Origin: Mesobacillus harenae
GTDB lineage: Bacteria; Bacillota; Bacilli; Bacillales; Cytobacillaceae
Assembly: GCF_013343715.1 (NCBI RefSeq)
Contig: NZ_JABUNR010000022.1
Span: forward strand, 1 to 53,991
Direction: 5' to 3'
DNA length: 53,991 bases
The translations under genes and the position numbers were made by a program. The notes under the pieces were generated by a model. The model made no database searches, had not been told where the DNA came from, and saw only the letters and a program-made list of their open reading frames with translations. The first letter of the stretch is position 1. Every line of letters begins with the position of its first letter. Positions 17,945 through 26,662 of the stretch are shown here, in pieces.

Positions 17945-18967
17945 TTACCCCTCCTTGACTTGATCTTTAGCTCCTATGGCTGAATCACTTGATTTAGCTG
18001 AATTTGCCTTCATAGCTCGTTTATGTTCTCTCTTCATTTTCCAGGCATAAAAGCCCCCGACCAGGCCTCTTGGATAAAAAATAACCAAAAGTGTTAATAC
18101 TGGTCCGAAAATCAGCATCCGATAATCCTGAAGGAATTGTAGCTGTTGGGAAATCCAGACGATCAGCAATGTACCGACAATTGGTCCCGTGAGTGTTCCT
18201 ATTCCGCCTACTAACAGGAAGGTTAACAAATCAAACACGACAGTGGTATATGCGACTTCAGGTCCAATGAAACGGATAAAGGATGCATATAACGCTCCGG
18301 CAACCCCTGCGAAAGCGGTTGAAATCACGAATACGACTAGTTTGTTTTTCCCAGTATCGATTCCCATCGTTAGTGCCAATTCTTCACTGTTCCTGATCGC
18401 AATGTATGTCCGTCCTGTCAAAGAATTAACAATCCGGTACGCGACCAGGACAGCGAGCAGCATGAAGAACAAGATTAGATAATACAGGGATACAGGTGTC
18501 TGAAAAGAAATAGGGCCAATGTTTGCTGGTGCGGGTATGCCAATCAGGCCTCGGACCCCTCCTGTTAAGCTATCCCATTTATCAATAACAAGGTAAATGA
18601 CATATCCTACACAGAGTGTGTAGATCGCAAAGAAGTGCTCTTTCGTTCTCAGGGAGATCAACCCGATTAACAGTCCAAGAAAACTAGTTATAAGGATAGC
18701 AAGAATAAACGCTAACCAATAATTTAGGCCTGCTTTAACCGTCAATAAACCGATTGAATAGGCACCAATGGCAAAGAATCCGGCATGTGCAAGTGACAAG
18801 TATCCTGTATAGCCAGCCAGCAGGTTTAATCCGTATACTGCAATCGTCCAGATAAAGGCTAGCGACATAATGTGAATATAATAGGTATTGTCAGTTAAAT
18901 AGGGGAAAGCTATCGCAAATAATATAACGGCGATAATAACGTTTTTGCGCTGAAATATTGTTGACAT
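17945..18967 (-). CDS. livM: Branched-chain-type ABC transporter permease (LivM)
   Basis: 340 residues with eight to ten hydrophobic helices. The family core is LLAGYTGYLSLAHAGFFAIGAY, quoted here in part (GYLSLAHAGFFAIGAY), with VVFDLLTFLLVGGIGTLTGP near the C-terminus. A charged tail of about 35 residues (MKREHKRAMKAN) extends into the cytoplasm. The start overlaps the livH stop by one base (TAATG), so the permeases are coupled. Confidence 0.9.
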   Translation of the reverse strand: MSTIFQRKNVIIAVILFAIAFPYLTDNTYYIHIMSLAFIWTIAVYGLNLLAGYTGYLSLAHAGFFAIGAYSIGLLTVKAGLNYWLAFILAILITSFLGLLIGLISLRTKEHFFAIYTLCVGYVIYLVIDKWDSLTGGVRGLIGIPAPANIGPISFQTPVSLYYLILFFMLLAVLVAYRIVNSLTGRTYIAIRNSEELALTMGIDTGKNKLVVFVISTAFAGVAGALYASFIRFIGPEVAYTTVVFDLLTFLLVGGIGTLTGPIVGTLLIVWISQQLQFLQDYRMLIFGPVLTLLVIFYPRGLVGGFYAWKMKREHKRAMKANSAKSSDSAIGAKDQVKEG

Positions 18968-19830
18968 TAATGGCCCCCCTTTGCAAACAGTCCTGTTGGT
19001 TTCACAGATAAGATGACAATTAGGAGAACGAAAGCAATAATATCTTTGTAATCATTGGATATATAGGTCGCACCTAAACTTTCACTGAATCCTAATATAT
19101 ATCCGCCTAGTATTGCACCAGGAATACTTCCCATTCCGCCTAGAATGATGATGACAAACGCCTTCAGGATAACCAAATGGCCCATGCCAGGAAAAACAAG
19201 ATTGATAGGTGCTGCAAGCGAGGCTGCGACAGCCGCAAGTGCTCCTGAAATCATAAAGGTAAGCATAGCAACCTTATGTGTGTTTATACCTACAAGATTA
19301 GCCCCTTCACGATCCTGGGACATGGCAATAATCGTTGAGCCTGTAAAAGTCTTTTTCAGGAATACATATAAAAGGATCATGATAACAATTGCAGCAACGA
19401 TAATCAGAATCCTTTGGAGGGTAAAGGTCAACCCTAGAACATTAATGACTTGACTGTATGGAGAAGTCATCATCTGATAGTCTGCTCCCCATACAAACTG
19501 TGCAAAAGCTTCAAGGAATAACAGAATCCCAATTGCGGCAATTTTGTCATGAATCGGCGGTGCTTCACGTAAAGGATAAAAAATGAACCTTTCCATCAAA
19601 ACACCAAGCAGTCCTACCACAAGCATCGAAACAAGTATTGCAAGCCAATAGTGAAACCCATAACTCGTCATCATTGTGAGGGTAATATAGCCACCCATCA
19701 TATACAGTGCTCCATGGGCGAAGTTTGGTATATGCAAAATTCCATAAACTAGGGTTAAACCGAGAGCAACCAGAGCGTAAACGCTTCCAATAGTTAAACC
19801 ATTGAATAGCTGTTGAAGTAAAATTTCCAA
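18967..19830 (-). CDS. livH: Branched-chain-type ABC transporter permease (LivH)
   Basis: 287 residues, eight or so helices. GSVYALVALGLTLVYGILHIPNFAHGALYM is the LivH start region (core: LVYGILHIPNFAHGALY), and VIIILGGMGSIPGAILGG is the C-terminal family motif. TTG start (19828-19830) behind GGAGGA. It is the first gene of the transporter set, 58 bases after the acyl-CoA ligase stop, with no terminator between, so it is probably co-transcribed with the catabolic genes. Confidence 0.9.
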   Translation of the reverse strand: MEILLQQLFNGLTIGSVYALVALGLTLVYGILHIPNFAHGALYMMGGYITLTMMTSYGFHYWLAILVSMLVVGLLGVLMERFIFYPLREAPPIHDKIAAIGILLFLEAFAQFVWGADYQMMTSPYSQVINVLGLTFTLQRILIIVAAIVIMILLYVFLKKTFTGSTIIAMSQDREGANLVGINTHKVAMLTFMISGALAAVAASLAAPINLVFPGMGHLVILKAFVIIILGGMGSIPGAILGGYILGFSESLGATYISNDYKDIIAFVLLIVILSVKPTGLFAKGGH

Positions 19831-19888
19831 ATGTTCTCCTCCTTTTAAATGTGTTTAGCTAGAATAACTTCGGAGTCTGCTGTAGCTG

Positions 19889-21559
19889 CTAGCGCTTTCC
19901 CGCTTTTTCCTTTTCTTCATCCTGCAGTTTTCTCCATAAAATTTTACCGCTGCTTGTAACCGGGAATTCCTTTCTAAACTCTATAAATCTCGGATACTTG
20001 TAGGCAGCCATATGCTCTTTAGCCCATTCAATAATTTCCTCTTCACTCACATTCCCTTCATAACCATCATTCAGAATCACGAAGGCTTTGACTGTTTCAC
20101 CTCTTCTCGGATCTGGAACACCTACAACACAGGCCTGTTGGATAGCAGGGTGTTTATATAGATAGGATTCGACCTCTGTCGGCCATACTTTATATCCCGA
20201 AGCATTAATCATCCTTTTGACCCGGTCTACCATGAAGAAATAGCCTTCTTCATCATAGCGGCCAATATCACCGGTCCGGAAAAAAGATTTCCCATCAATC
20301 TCAATGAATGAACTTCTGTTTTCGTCATCACGGTTGTAATAGCCAACCATAACCTGCGGGCCATTTACAACAATTTCTCCAACTTCATTCGGACCCATTT
20401 CTTTGAGAGTAACAGGCTCGAGAATTCTTGCGTCTACATTAAAGGATGGAATACCAAGACATTGCATTTTTGGACGGTCAGCCGGATTGAAATGCGTCTG
20501 AGCGATCGTTTCGGATAAACCATATCCTTCTACAAATTTCAAACCGCTTAAATTAAACAGCTTTTCCCCAACTGCTTCTGGAAGTGCTGCTCCCCCGCCA
20601 GATATTGATTGGAGTGATGTTATATCTTCTTTCTTCAAGTTTTGATTGGCTAAGAAGTCAACGATCATTGTCGCAATTGTGACCCAATGGGTACATTCTT
20701 GTGATTTTATCAGCTCAACAGCCGTATTCCGATTCCATCTAGTCATAATGACCATAGTGCTTCCACTATAAATTGGCATATGCATGCTATGTACCATACC
20801 TGTAACATGGAAAAGTGGAAGCGTCATCAAGTGAACAGTCGTAGCCGTAGAACGTGACCAGTAGTGCGCTCCTAAAGTGTTTGCCTGAACGGTCTTATTT
20901 GTGTGCATACACCCTTTTGGCAGTCCAGTGGTTCCAGAGGTATACGGCAGAACTGCAAGGTCGTCCGCTCCTGCCTTATGCTCACTTGGTTCCAACCCGC
21001 ACTCAATCGCATCTTTCCAAAGATAATGATTCGGCTTAGTAAAAGTACTGGCAGGCACCTCTGCTTCAGGAGGGAGTTCACCTGCGAATTCTTCACCCGT
21101 ATAGTCTGAATAAGCAGCGACAATTAAACTGTTCAATGACGTCGTTTCTAGCAGCGGGCTAACTTTTTCATAAAGCTCCTGCCCTGCAAGAGCAGTTTTT
21201 ATTTCACAATCCTGTACATAAAACTCTAGTTCACTAGCTGTAAGCATCGGATTAATTGGCACGACAACAGCATCTGCTCTTAAGATGGCATAATAGCCGA
21301 TGACGAACTGAGGGGAATTTTGCATGAATAGCAAAACCTTCTCTCCAGCAGTTACACCTAGCTTTTGCTGGAGATATCCTGCCAGTGCATTGACTTCCTC
21401 ATCCAATTGCCTATAGGTTATTTCTTTTCCATAATAGTAGATGGCTGTCTGATCTGGATAACGTGTTGCTGTTACTTTTAAGTTATCGTACAGCGAAGTG
21501 TGTGGAACTCGTAAAGTTTTCGAAAGTTTTGGCCAATGTTCATAATGAAGAGTTAACAT
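19889..21559 (-). CDS. AMP-forming acyl-CoA synthetase (fatty-acid or aryl-acid CoA ligase)
   Basis: 556 residues, ANL superfamily. The P-loop-like motif A3 is YTSGTTGLPKGC (~residue 190), A5 is VEGYGLSETIAQTHFNP, A7/A8 is FFRTGDIGRYDEEGYFFMVDRVKRMI and the catalytic Lys A10 is PVTSSGKILWRKL. It activates a carboxylic acid to its CoA ester, using ATP. The likely substrate is a medium-chain or aromatic acid, but the sequence does not decide. GGGGAGA precedes the ATG. It lies between the HSL esterase and the Liv importer, so import and activation are adjacent. Confidence 0.88.
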   Translation of the reverse strand: MLTLHYEHWPKLSKTLRVPHTSLYDNLKVTATRYPDQTAIYYYGKEITYRQLDEEVNALAGYLQQKLGVTAGEKVLLFMQNSPQFVIGYYAILRADAVVVPINPMLTASELEFYVQDCEIKTALAGQELYEKVSPLLETTSLNSLIVAAYSDYTGEEFAGELPPEAEVPASTFTKPNHYLWKDAIECGLEPSEHKAGADDLAVLPYTSGTTGLPKGCMHTNKTVQANTLGAHYWSRSTATTVHLMTLPLFHVTGMVHSMHMPIYSGSTMVIMTRWNRNTAVELIKSQECTHWVTIATMIVDFLANQNLKKEDITSLQSISGGGAALPEAVGEKLFNLSGLKFVEGYGLSETIAQTHFNPADRPKMQCLGIPSFNVDARILEPVTLKEMGPNEVGEIVVNGPQVMVGYYNRDDENRSSFIEIDGKSFFRTGDIGRYDEEGYFFMVDRVKRMINASGYKVWPTEVESYLYKHPAIQQACVVGVPDPRRGETVKAFVILNDGYEGNVSEEEIIEWAKEHMAAYKYPRFIEFRKEFPVTSSGKILWRKLQDEEKEKAGKR

Positions 21560-21582
21560 GTGGATTTATCTCCCCTTTTCTA

Positions 21583-22536
21583 TTAAAGTGTTGTATCCTT
21601 TACTTTGGCAAAATGTGCTTTAAGTTCAAGGGCTGCATTTTCAACTGCCTTTTTCCCATCCTCCAGGACTTCTGTCATGCAGAAAAATCCATGAATCATC
21701 CCAGAGTAACAAACATATTTCACTTCAACCCCTGCGTCTTTCAGTTTCCTTGAAAAAGCTTCTCCCCCATCACTGAGCGGGTCATACTCTGCCGTTACGA
21801 TATAGGCAGGCGGCAGAAGAGCGGTTTCAGCCTCCGGTATTAACATCGGGGCAGCAAGGGGGTTTTTCGTGTCTTCCACATTGTTTAAGTATTGTGCACG
21901 GAACCATTCCATCGTGGATTTATTTAAATAATATCCTTCGCTATACTTAACGTATGAATCCGTTAATTCAAAACCAGTTGATGGGTAAAATAGCATTTGG
22001 TAGGCAATGGAAGGACCCTTTCTATCGATCGCCATATAGCAAACCGCTGCCGCCAGATTTCCTCCTGCACTATCCCCTCCAACCGCCAAAGAGCTTTTGT
22101 CAATATTCAGCTCGCTGGCATTATCAGATGCCCATTGAACTGCTAAATAAGCGTCCTCAACGGCTACTGGAAACTTACTTTCAGGAGCCAGACTGTAATC
22201 CACCGAGATAACTTTACATTCAGATATTGCAGCTAGTGAGTGACACAAGGCATCATGGGTTTCTATGTTCCCAATAACCCAGCCGCCTCCATGATAATAA
22301 ACGAGAGCAGGTTTTGGTCCATCCCCCTCTGGTGAATAGATTCTTATCAAAATGTCACCTTCATAGCCTTTTATTAAACGATCCTCTGTGTGAACAACTT
22401 TAACCGGCTTGGCCAAGATCTGGCTTGATTGTATATACATCTGCCTCGCATCCTGTGGCGATTGTTCTTCCAGTGCTGGCATTCCATTAGATTCCATCAT
22501 TTTCAGCAATGCAGAAGCTTGTGGATGTAAACTCAT
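21583..22536 (-). CDS. Alpha/beta hydrolase, hormone-sensitive-lipase family esterase
   Basis: 317 residues, cytoplasmic. Oxyanion motif YYHGGGWVIGN (about residues 79-89), nucleophile elbow VGGDSAGGNLAA, acid residue in TAEYDPLSDGGEAF and His in YSGMIHGFFCM. All HSL (class IV) catalytic residues are present. It would hydrolyse esters of short or medium acyl chains. It could release the acid used by the ligase gene located 23 bases downstream. Good ribosome site AAGGAGG. Confidence 0.9.
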   Translation of the reverse strand: MSLHPQASALLKMMESNGMPALEEQSPQDARQMYIQSSQILAKPVKVVHTEDRLIKGYEGDILIRIYSPEGDGPKPALVYYHGGGWVIGNIETHDALCHSLAAISECKVISVDYSLAPESKFPVAVEDAYLAVQWASDNASELNIDKSSLAVGGDSAGGNLAAAVCYMAIDRKGPSIAYQMLFYPSTGFELTDSYVKYSEGYYLNKSTMEWFRAQYLNNVEDTKNPLAAPMLIPEAETALLPPAYIVTAEYDPLSDGGEAFSRKLKDAGVEVKYVCYSGMIHGFFCMTEVLEDGKKAVENAALELKAHFAKVKDTTL

Positions 22537-22603
22537 AGTTCATCCTCCTTGATCTCCTAAAAAAATTAACTATATTGGCAAAATATTCAGTATTTTAAAA
22601 CCG

Positions 22604-23176
22604 TTATTTCTGAACATTTAAGATCCCATTAAAAATCATATCTGTATAGGCTTTTGTAAGTTCTTGTTCAGATATATTCCCGTCAGGATTGTACCAATAG
22701 TAACTCCAATTGGTAATACCAAGGATACCAAACGTGATTATATCTGGGCGAGCTGCCTGACTAAATTCTCCTGCTCTAACACCTTCTTCAACCATAGTCT
22801 GGTAATTTTCCCTAAAAATGTTTCGCTTCACTCTGATTTCTTCTACATGCTGTTCGGTCAAATGTCTCATTTCTCGAAAGAAGATCCTGGCACTTGGCCT
22901 TTGTGTTTTAATATTGCTGATTAGCATAAAAACAATCTCATGGAGCTTATCCTTATGACATTTTTCGGGATCCTGTAAAATTTTCTCTTGCTGAATGATC
23001 AAATCTTCAATGTAATTTAAGTGGATAAGCTTCAGTAATTCTTGTTTGCTTTTAAAATAATAGTAAAATGTGCCTTTTGTTACACCGATTGTCTCTACTA
23101 TTTCCTGGACCGATGTTCCCGAAAAACCTCTTTCGTCAAATAGCTGGATACTTGTCTTAATAATCTTTTGCTTCAT
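22604..23176 (-). CDS. TetR/AcrR regulator, probable controller of the acyl-CoA gene region
   Basis: 190 residues. The N-terminal helix-turn-helix GTSVQEIVETIGVTKGTFYYYFKSKQELL (core VTKGTFYYYFKSKQELL) resembles B. subtilis FadR/YsiA-type TetR regulators. The ligand domain follows to residue 190. I start at ATG 23174-23176 because the first helix begins there; the longer open frame overlaps the thiolase gene and reads as non-coding upstream. It lies inside the operon, which suggests it regulates its own transcription. Its likely operators are the ATACC/GGTAT sites at 25409, 25733 and 35686 (inference). Confidence 0.88.
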   Translation of the reverse strand: MKQKIIKTSIQLFDERGFSGTSVQEIVETIGVTKGTFYYYFKSKQELLKLIHLNYIEDLIIQQEKILQDPEKCHKDKLHEIVFMLISNIKTQRPSARIFFREMRHLTEQHVEEIRVKRNIFRENYQTMVEEGVRAGEFSQAARPDIITFGILGITNWSYYWYNPDGNISEQELTKAYTDMIFNGILNVQK

Positions 23177-23316
23177 ATGCTGTTTACCCCTCGGCGTTGG
23201 TCGTAAAAGGCATACTCCGCACAAAGGCTTTGATCTGAATTTGGTAAATAGGAAATGCAAAGCGCCTTTTTGCACAGGCGCTTTGATACTATCCCAACCA
23301 AGCGGTATTTCATACG

Positions 23317-24486
23317 CTATTCCTTCTCGATAATTGTGGCAATTCCTTGCCCGCCGCCGATACACGCCGTGATAAGGGCATATCTGCCTCCCGAACGATG
23401 AAGCTCATATGCAGCTTTTGTTACCAGGATCGCACCAGTAGCTCCCAGTGGGTGGCCATGGGCAATTGCTCCGCCATTTACATTCACTTTTTCCATATCC
23501 ATCCCTAGCTCTCTGTTACAGGCAAGGACCTGAGAAGCAAAAGCTTCATTTATTTCGATGAGGTCCATATCGTCGATACTGAGTCCGGATTTCTCCATTA
23601 CTTTCTTAGTAGCCGGAACAGGACCAATTCCCATTATGTTAGGATCAACCCCGGCTACTGCAAATGCTCTAACGACAGCTAGTGGTTTGACTCCTAATTC
23701 TTCGGCCTTTTCTCTGGACATGATCACAAGTGCAGAAGCTGCATCATTTAATCCTGAACTATTCCCTGCAGTGACTGTCCCATCTTTTTTAAAGGCAGGC
23801 TTTAGTTTTTCCAGGGCTTCAATTGTTGTTTGCGGACGAGGGTGCTCATCTGTTTTGAAAACAATGGGATCACCTTTTCTAACTGGTATTGTTATTGGTA
23901 CAATCTGTTCATCAAAACGGCCGCCTTCCATTGCAGCTGCCATTCTTTGCTGGCTTTGTAAGGCAAACTCATCTTGCTCTTCCCGGCTGATATTGTATTT
24001 CTCAACTAGGTTCTCTGCGGTAATTCCCATTGGCGGATCACCGATTTCCTTAGGTGCCAGCTGTGATTTCTTAAAAGAAGGCGGAACCGGGCTGAACGGC
24101 TTTTCCGGACGCTCCATTAAGTATGGAGCACGGCTCATGCTTTCTGTCCCTCCAGCAATATAGATATCCCCATCGCCGGCTTGGATTGCTTGAGCAGCCA
24201 AGTTAACAGCATTGATTCCTGAGCCGCATTGACGGTCAATCGTCAAACCTGGCAGGTTAACCGATAGGCCTGTTTGTAAAGCAGTTAAACGAGCGATGTT
24301 TCCGCCCCCGCTTAAAACATTTCCGAAAATAACGTCATCTACCATTTCAGGATCTACATTAGCACGCTTTACAGCTTCTTTAATAACCTCCGCACCTAAA
24401 ACATGGGCTGGTACAGATGAAAGGGCACTCCCTTGTCTTCCTATTGCTGTTCTAACTGCTGATACTATAACTGCATCTCTTTTCAT
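23317..24486 (-). CDS. Thiolase (acetyl-CoA C-acyltransferase)
   Basis: 389 residues, full thiolase fold. Nucleophilic Cys in TIDRQCGSGINAV (~residue 88), then NEAFASQVLAC, His in GGAIAHGHPLGATGA and second Cys in ITACIGGGQG. It carries out the last, thiolytic step of beta-oxidation, or the reverse condensation. 40 bases after the SDR gene, in the operon with the TetR gene. A second thiolase (26663-27844) serves the same region, suggesting different chain lengths. Confidence 0.93.
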   Translation of the reverse strand: MKRDAVIVSAVRTAIGRQGSALSSVPAHVLGAEVIKEAVKRANVDPEMVDDVIFGNVLSGGGNIARLTALQTGLSVNLPGLTIDRQCGSGINAVNLAAQAIQAGDGDIYIAGGTESMSRAPYLMERPEKPFSPVPPSFKKSQLAPKEIGDPPMGITAENLVEKYNISREEQDEFALQSQQRMAAAMEGGRFDEQIVPITIPVRKGDPIVFKTDEHPRPQTTIEALEKLKPAFKKDGTVTAGNSSGLNDAASALVIMSREKAEELGVKPLAVVRAFAVAGVDPNIMGIGPVPATKKVMEKSGLSIDDMDLIEINEAFASQVLACNRELGMDMEKVNVNGGAIAHGHPLGATGAILVTKAAYELHRSGGRYALITACIGGGQGIATIIEKE

Positions 24487-24525
24487 ATCGATCTTCCTCT
24501 CTTAAGATATTTTTTTATCAATCTA

Positions 24526-25299
24526 TTACATTGCATTTTTCCCGCCGTCTACTACAACGATTTCCCCTGTGACAAAATCAGAAGCTGGGGCAGCTAAAAA
24601 TAGTGCAACACCTTTTAAATCGGTCTCTGAACCATATTTGCGTAAAGGAGTTCCTTCTAGCAGCTTTCCTCCGCCCTGCTCCAGCACTCCCTTTGTCATT
24701 TTGGTCGGGAAAAAGCCAGGAGCAATTGCGTTCACATAAATTCCGCTTGACCCCCATTTTACAGCTAGATCTTTTGTGAATGTTATGACTGCACCCTTAC
24801 TGGCATTGTAGCCAATCGCATTCATAAATTTGGGATCGGACCCGTTTAGTCCTGCTGTAGAGGCAATATTAATGATTTTTCCGGATTTTTGTTTTAACAT
24901 CACTTTACCTGCGGCCTGTGACATCAAAAAGGTTCCCGTTACATTTACATTCATGACTTTGTTCCATGCTTCAAGCGGCATCTCTTCTGCAGGTGCCCCC
25001 CAGGATGCCCCGCTGTTATTAACTAGAATGTCAATGCGTCCAAATTTCTTGACCGTCTGTTCGATAACATTGTTTACATCATCAGGGTTTGTTACATCAC
25101 ATTTAATGGCTAGTGACTCTACTCCCAGCTTCTTAAGGTCGGCGCTGATCTCCTGACACGCCTCAAGCTTCCTTGAACAAACGACAACATTTGCTCCCGC
25201 TTCAGCAAACCCTTCTGCAATCTGTTGTCCGAGTCCACGCCCGCCGCCGGTTACAATGGCTGTTTTACCCTTTAAATCAAATAGCTCTTTAACATGCAT
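24526..25299 (-). CDS. SDR oxidoreductase (3-hydroxyacyl-CoA dehydrogenase-like)
   Basis: 257 residues, classical short-chain dehydrogenase. Cofactor motif TGGGRGLG (~17-24), NNSGASWG, catalytic Ser in NIASTAGLNG, and YNASKGA with the Tyr-Lys pair. The VNAIAPGFFPTKMTKG segment and C-terminal GEIVVVDGG follow. NAD(P) preference cannot be read firmly. First gene after the operator-bearing promoter at 25409-25468, behind GAGGAAGG. It is a candidate for oxidising the beta-hydroxy intermediate. Confidence 0.88.
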   Translation of the reverse strand: MHVKELFDLKGKTAIVTGGGRGLGQQIAEGFAEAGANVVVCSRKLEACQEISADLKKLGVESLAIKCDVTNPDDVNNVIEQTVKKFGRIDILVNNSGASWGAPAEEMPLEAWNKVMNVNVTGTFLMSQAAGKVMLKQKSGKIINIASTAGLNGSDPKFMNAIGYNASKGAVITFTKDLAVKWGSSGIYVNAIAPGFFPTKMTKGVLEQGGGKLLEGTPLRKYGSETDLKGVALFLAAPASDFVTGEIVVVDGGKNAM

Positions 25300-25372
25300 T
25301 TACCTTCCTCGCTTTCCTTATTTTCGTTAGGAAAAACCTATGTACCTTTACCATTTGCTCAATTTAAATCCG

Positions 25373-25386
25373 TGAATGCGCTTACA
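25373..25386. promoter_or_regulatory. cre-like site (CcpA), one mismatch
   Basis: TGAATGCGCTTACA against the consensus TGWAANCGNTNWCA: one mismatch. It lies downstream of the promoter at 25440-25468 and upstream of the SDR start, where CcpA binding would block elongation. This fits carbon catabolite repression of an acyl-CoA degradation operon. Confidence 0.55.
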
Positions 25387-25408
25387 TGACTTTTTTAAAA
25401 AATACCGC

Positions 25409-25428
25409 CTACTAACTAGTCGGTATGT
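25409..25428. promoter_or_regulatory. Operator copy 1 (probable TetR site)
   Basis: CTACTAACTAGTCGGTATGT. Reading the minus strand, ACATACCGACTAGTTAGTAG follows the -10 of the promoter by 11 bases. The same 20-mer recurs exactly at 25733-25752, and the ACATACC half-site recurs as a near-palindrome at 35686-35707. Confidence 0.65.
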
Positions 25429-25439
25429 AACCCAAGTTA

Positions 25440-25468
25440 ATCATAACTCATGATTTCTGAATATTCAA
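25440..25468 (-). promoter_or_regulatory. SDR-thiolase operon promoter, copy 1
   Basis: Minus strand TTGAAT (25463-25468), 17-base spacer, TATGAT (25440-25445). It is followed directly by operator copy 1. Genes from 25299 down to the Liv importer would be read from here. Confidence 0.7.
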
Positions 25469-25545
25469 CCAGAAATATTTCGACATGTTTCTCATTACTC
25501 CGTGTTAGTAACTAAAATTAGAATCCGAATACATGAATTTCGGTG

Positions 25546-25688
25546 TTGCTTTTTGTTGATTGTAGCGGAAGCTGGTCAACTCCTCAGTAATGCATACGCA
25601 TTTCAGGGAACGGGTAACGGGAGACCCAGCTGGCGCTGGACGCCATAGGAGCTGCTGACTAGCCCCCAAAACCAAGCAACTGAAGCAA
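25546..25688. repeat. Degenerate Bacillaceae intergenic repeat
   Basis: About 143 bases of higher GC, flanked by imperfect TTGCTT...GTTG / CAAC...AAGCAA ends. It contains GCGGAAGCTGGTCAACTCCT and GGGAGACCCAGCTGGCGCTGG blocks recalling GC-rich intergenic repeats common in Bacillaceae. It lies between the two promoter-operator copies. A 63-codon minus-strand open frame across it shows no coding character. Confidence 0.5.
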
Positions 25689-25732
25689 ACATTCATAAAG
25701 TTTACAAAGCCTTAATTTTTTAAAAACAAATT

Positions 25733-25752
25733 CTACTAACTAGTCGGTATGT
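25733..25752. promoter_or_regulatory. Operator copy 2 (probable TetR site)
   Basis: Exact copy of the 20-mer at 25409-25428, again directly downstream of a promoter on the minus strand. Confidence 0.65.
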
Positions 25753-25763
25753 GATTAACAGTA

Positions 25764-25792
25764 ATCTTAACCCATGTTTTCTGAATATTCAA
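25764..25792 (-). promoter_or_regulatory. Second promoter, copy 2
   Basis: Minus strand TTGAAT (25787-25792), 17-base spacer, TAAGAT (25764-25769). The -35 and flanking TTCTGAATATTCAAC sequence equal those of copy 1, so the whole promoter-operator unit is duplicated about 324 bases apart. Confidence 0.65.
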
Positions 25793-25837
25793 CATTATAT
25801 TAAAAAAACTTCCCTGCTAGGCATCTAATCGACCCAA

Positions 25838-26251
25838 CTATTCATCACGGATAATTTTATATACACCCGTACCTTTGGCAATTAGAGTGTGATTCTGATC
25901 CAAAATTTCGGCCTCTGCTGTAGCGGTCATATAGCCTCTTTGGATAATAGCAGCTCTTGCAAAAACATCACCCTCACTCGAGGGAGCAATATAGTGAACA
26001 TTAACATTGACCGCTCTTACTTTTGCTTTGTATGCAGATCGGATCAGCAAAGCCTGGACCGTATCCAGCATGGCTGCGTGAACACCACCATGAAGAGACT
26101 GGGCTGTATTATGGAGCTGTTTTCTTATCATAAGCTTAAGGATAAGCTCCTCTTCATCGTGTCTTTCCAGTTCAAAGCCCATATGCTTTAAAAAAGCACT
26201 CTTTTCGATCATGCTGTTAATCTCTTGAGTCGTTTCTGCCAATATTTTCAC
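25838..26251 (-). CDS. PaaI-family hotdog thioesterase (1)
   Basis: 137 residues, single hotdog domain. LHGGVHAAMLDTVQALLIRSA carries the His-Gly-Gly and acidic residue (Asp) of the PaaI catalytic helix. C-terminal strands TATAEAEILDQNHTLIAKGTGVYKI complete the fold. It would hydrolyse acyl-CoA thioesters, recovering CoA from stalled intermediates. GTG start (26249-26251). It follows the second PaaI gene by 24 bases, and the pair may form a heteromer. Confidence 0.85.
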   Translation of the reverse strand: MKILAETTQEINSMIEKSAFLKHMGFELERHDEEELILKLMIRKQLHNTAQSLHGGVHAAMLDTVQALLIRSAYKAKVRAVNVNVHYIAPSSEGDVFARAAIIQRGYMTATAEAEILDQNHTLIAKGTGVYKIIRDE

Positions 26252-26275
26252 CGCCTTGGATGCTAGTTTATTAAT

Positions 26276-26650
26276 TTACCTTATTTTAAAAGTGCCAATT
26301 CCCTTTGCAATAAGATTATTCCTTTCATCCAGAATAACTCCCTCTCCTGTCACATACTTACCATCCTTGTGCATGAAAGTAAGCTCGCCCCTATAATGGG
26401 TTTTAGGTTCCACATCTAAAAATGAGAGATTTAGATTGATCGTCGTTGCAAACGAATTAAATCTTTTTGAAATGCTAGCCCCCAACACAATATCAAGCAT
26501 GGTTGAAAATACACCCGTATGAATCGTTCCATCATCCTGCAGCAAATAAGGCTGAAAAGGCAGCTCGATAACAAAGCCGCCTTCTTCCAACTCTTCTCCA
26601 GCAAACCCTAAAAATTCAAAAAAATTTGTCGCAGTATCTTTAACTTTCAC
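26276..26650 (-). CDS. PaaI-family hotdog thioesterase (2)
   Basis: 124 residues, hotdog fold. The active-site helix region is IHTGVFSTMLDIVLGASISK. The usual His-Gly-Gly is His-Thr-Gly, while the Asp is retained. YVTGEGVILDERNNLIAKGIGTFKIR closes the fold. GTG start behind AGAGGAGG. It is paralogous to the adjacent gene, and its altered motif may mean a structural or weakly active subunit. Confidence 0.8.
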   Translation of the reverse strand: MKVKDTATNFFEFLGFAGEELEEGGFVIELPFQPYLLQDDGTIHTGVFSTMLDIVLGASISKRFNSFATTINLNLSFLDVEPKTHYRGELTFMHKDGKYVTGEGVILDERNNLIAKGIGTFKIR

Positions 26651-26662
26651 GATAAGCCTCCT

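Noticed and set aside
22604..23365. 253-residue form of the TetR protein
   Set aside because: The first 63 residues overlap the thiolase gene and show no family similarity; the DNA-binding domain starts at 23176.
23558..24163. 201-codon plus-strand open frame over the thiolase
   Set aside because: Antisense shadow of a complete thiolase with all catalytic motifs.
25505..25696. 63-codon minus-strand open frame
   Set aside because: It lies across the degenerate intergenic repeat, has no ribosome site and no recognisable family.
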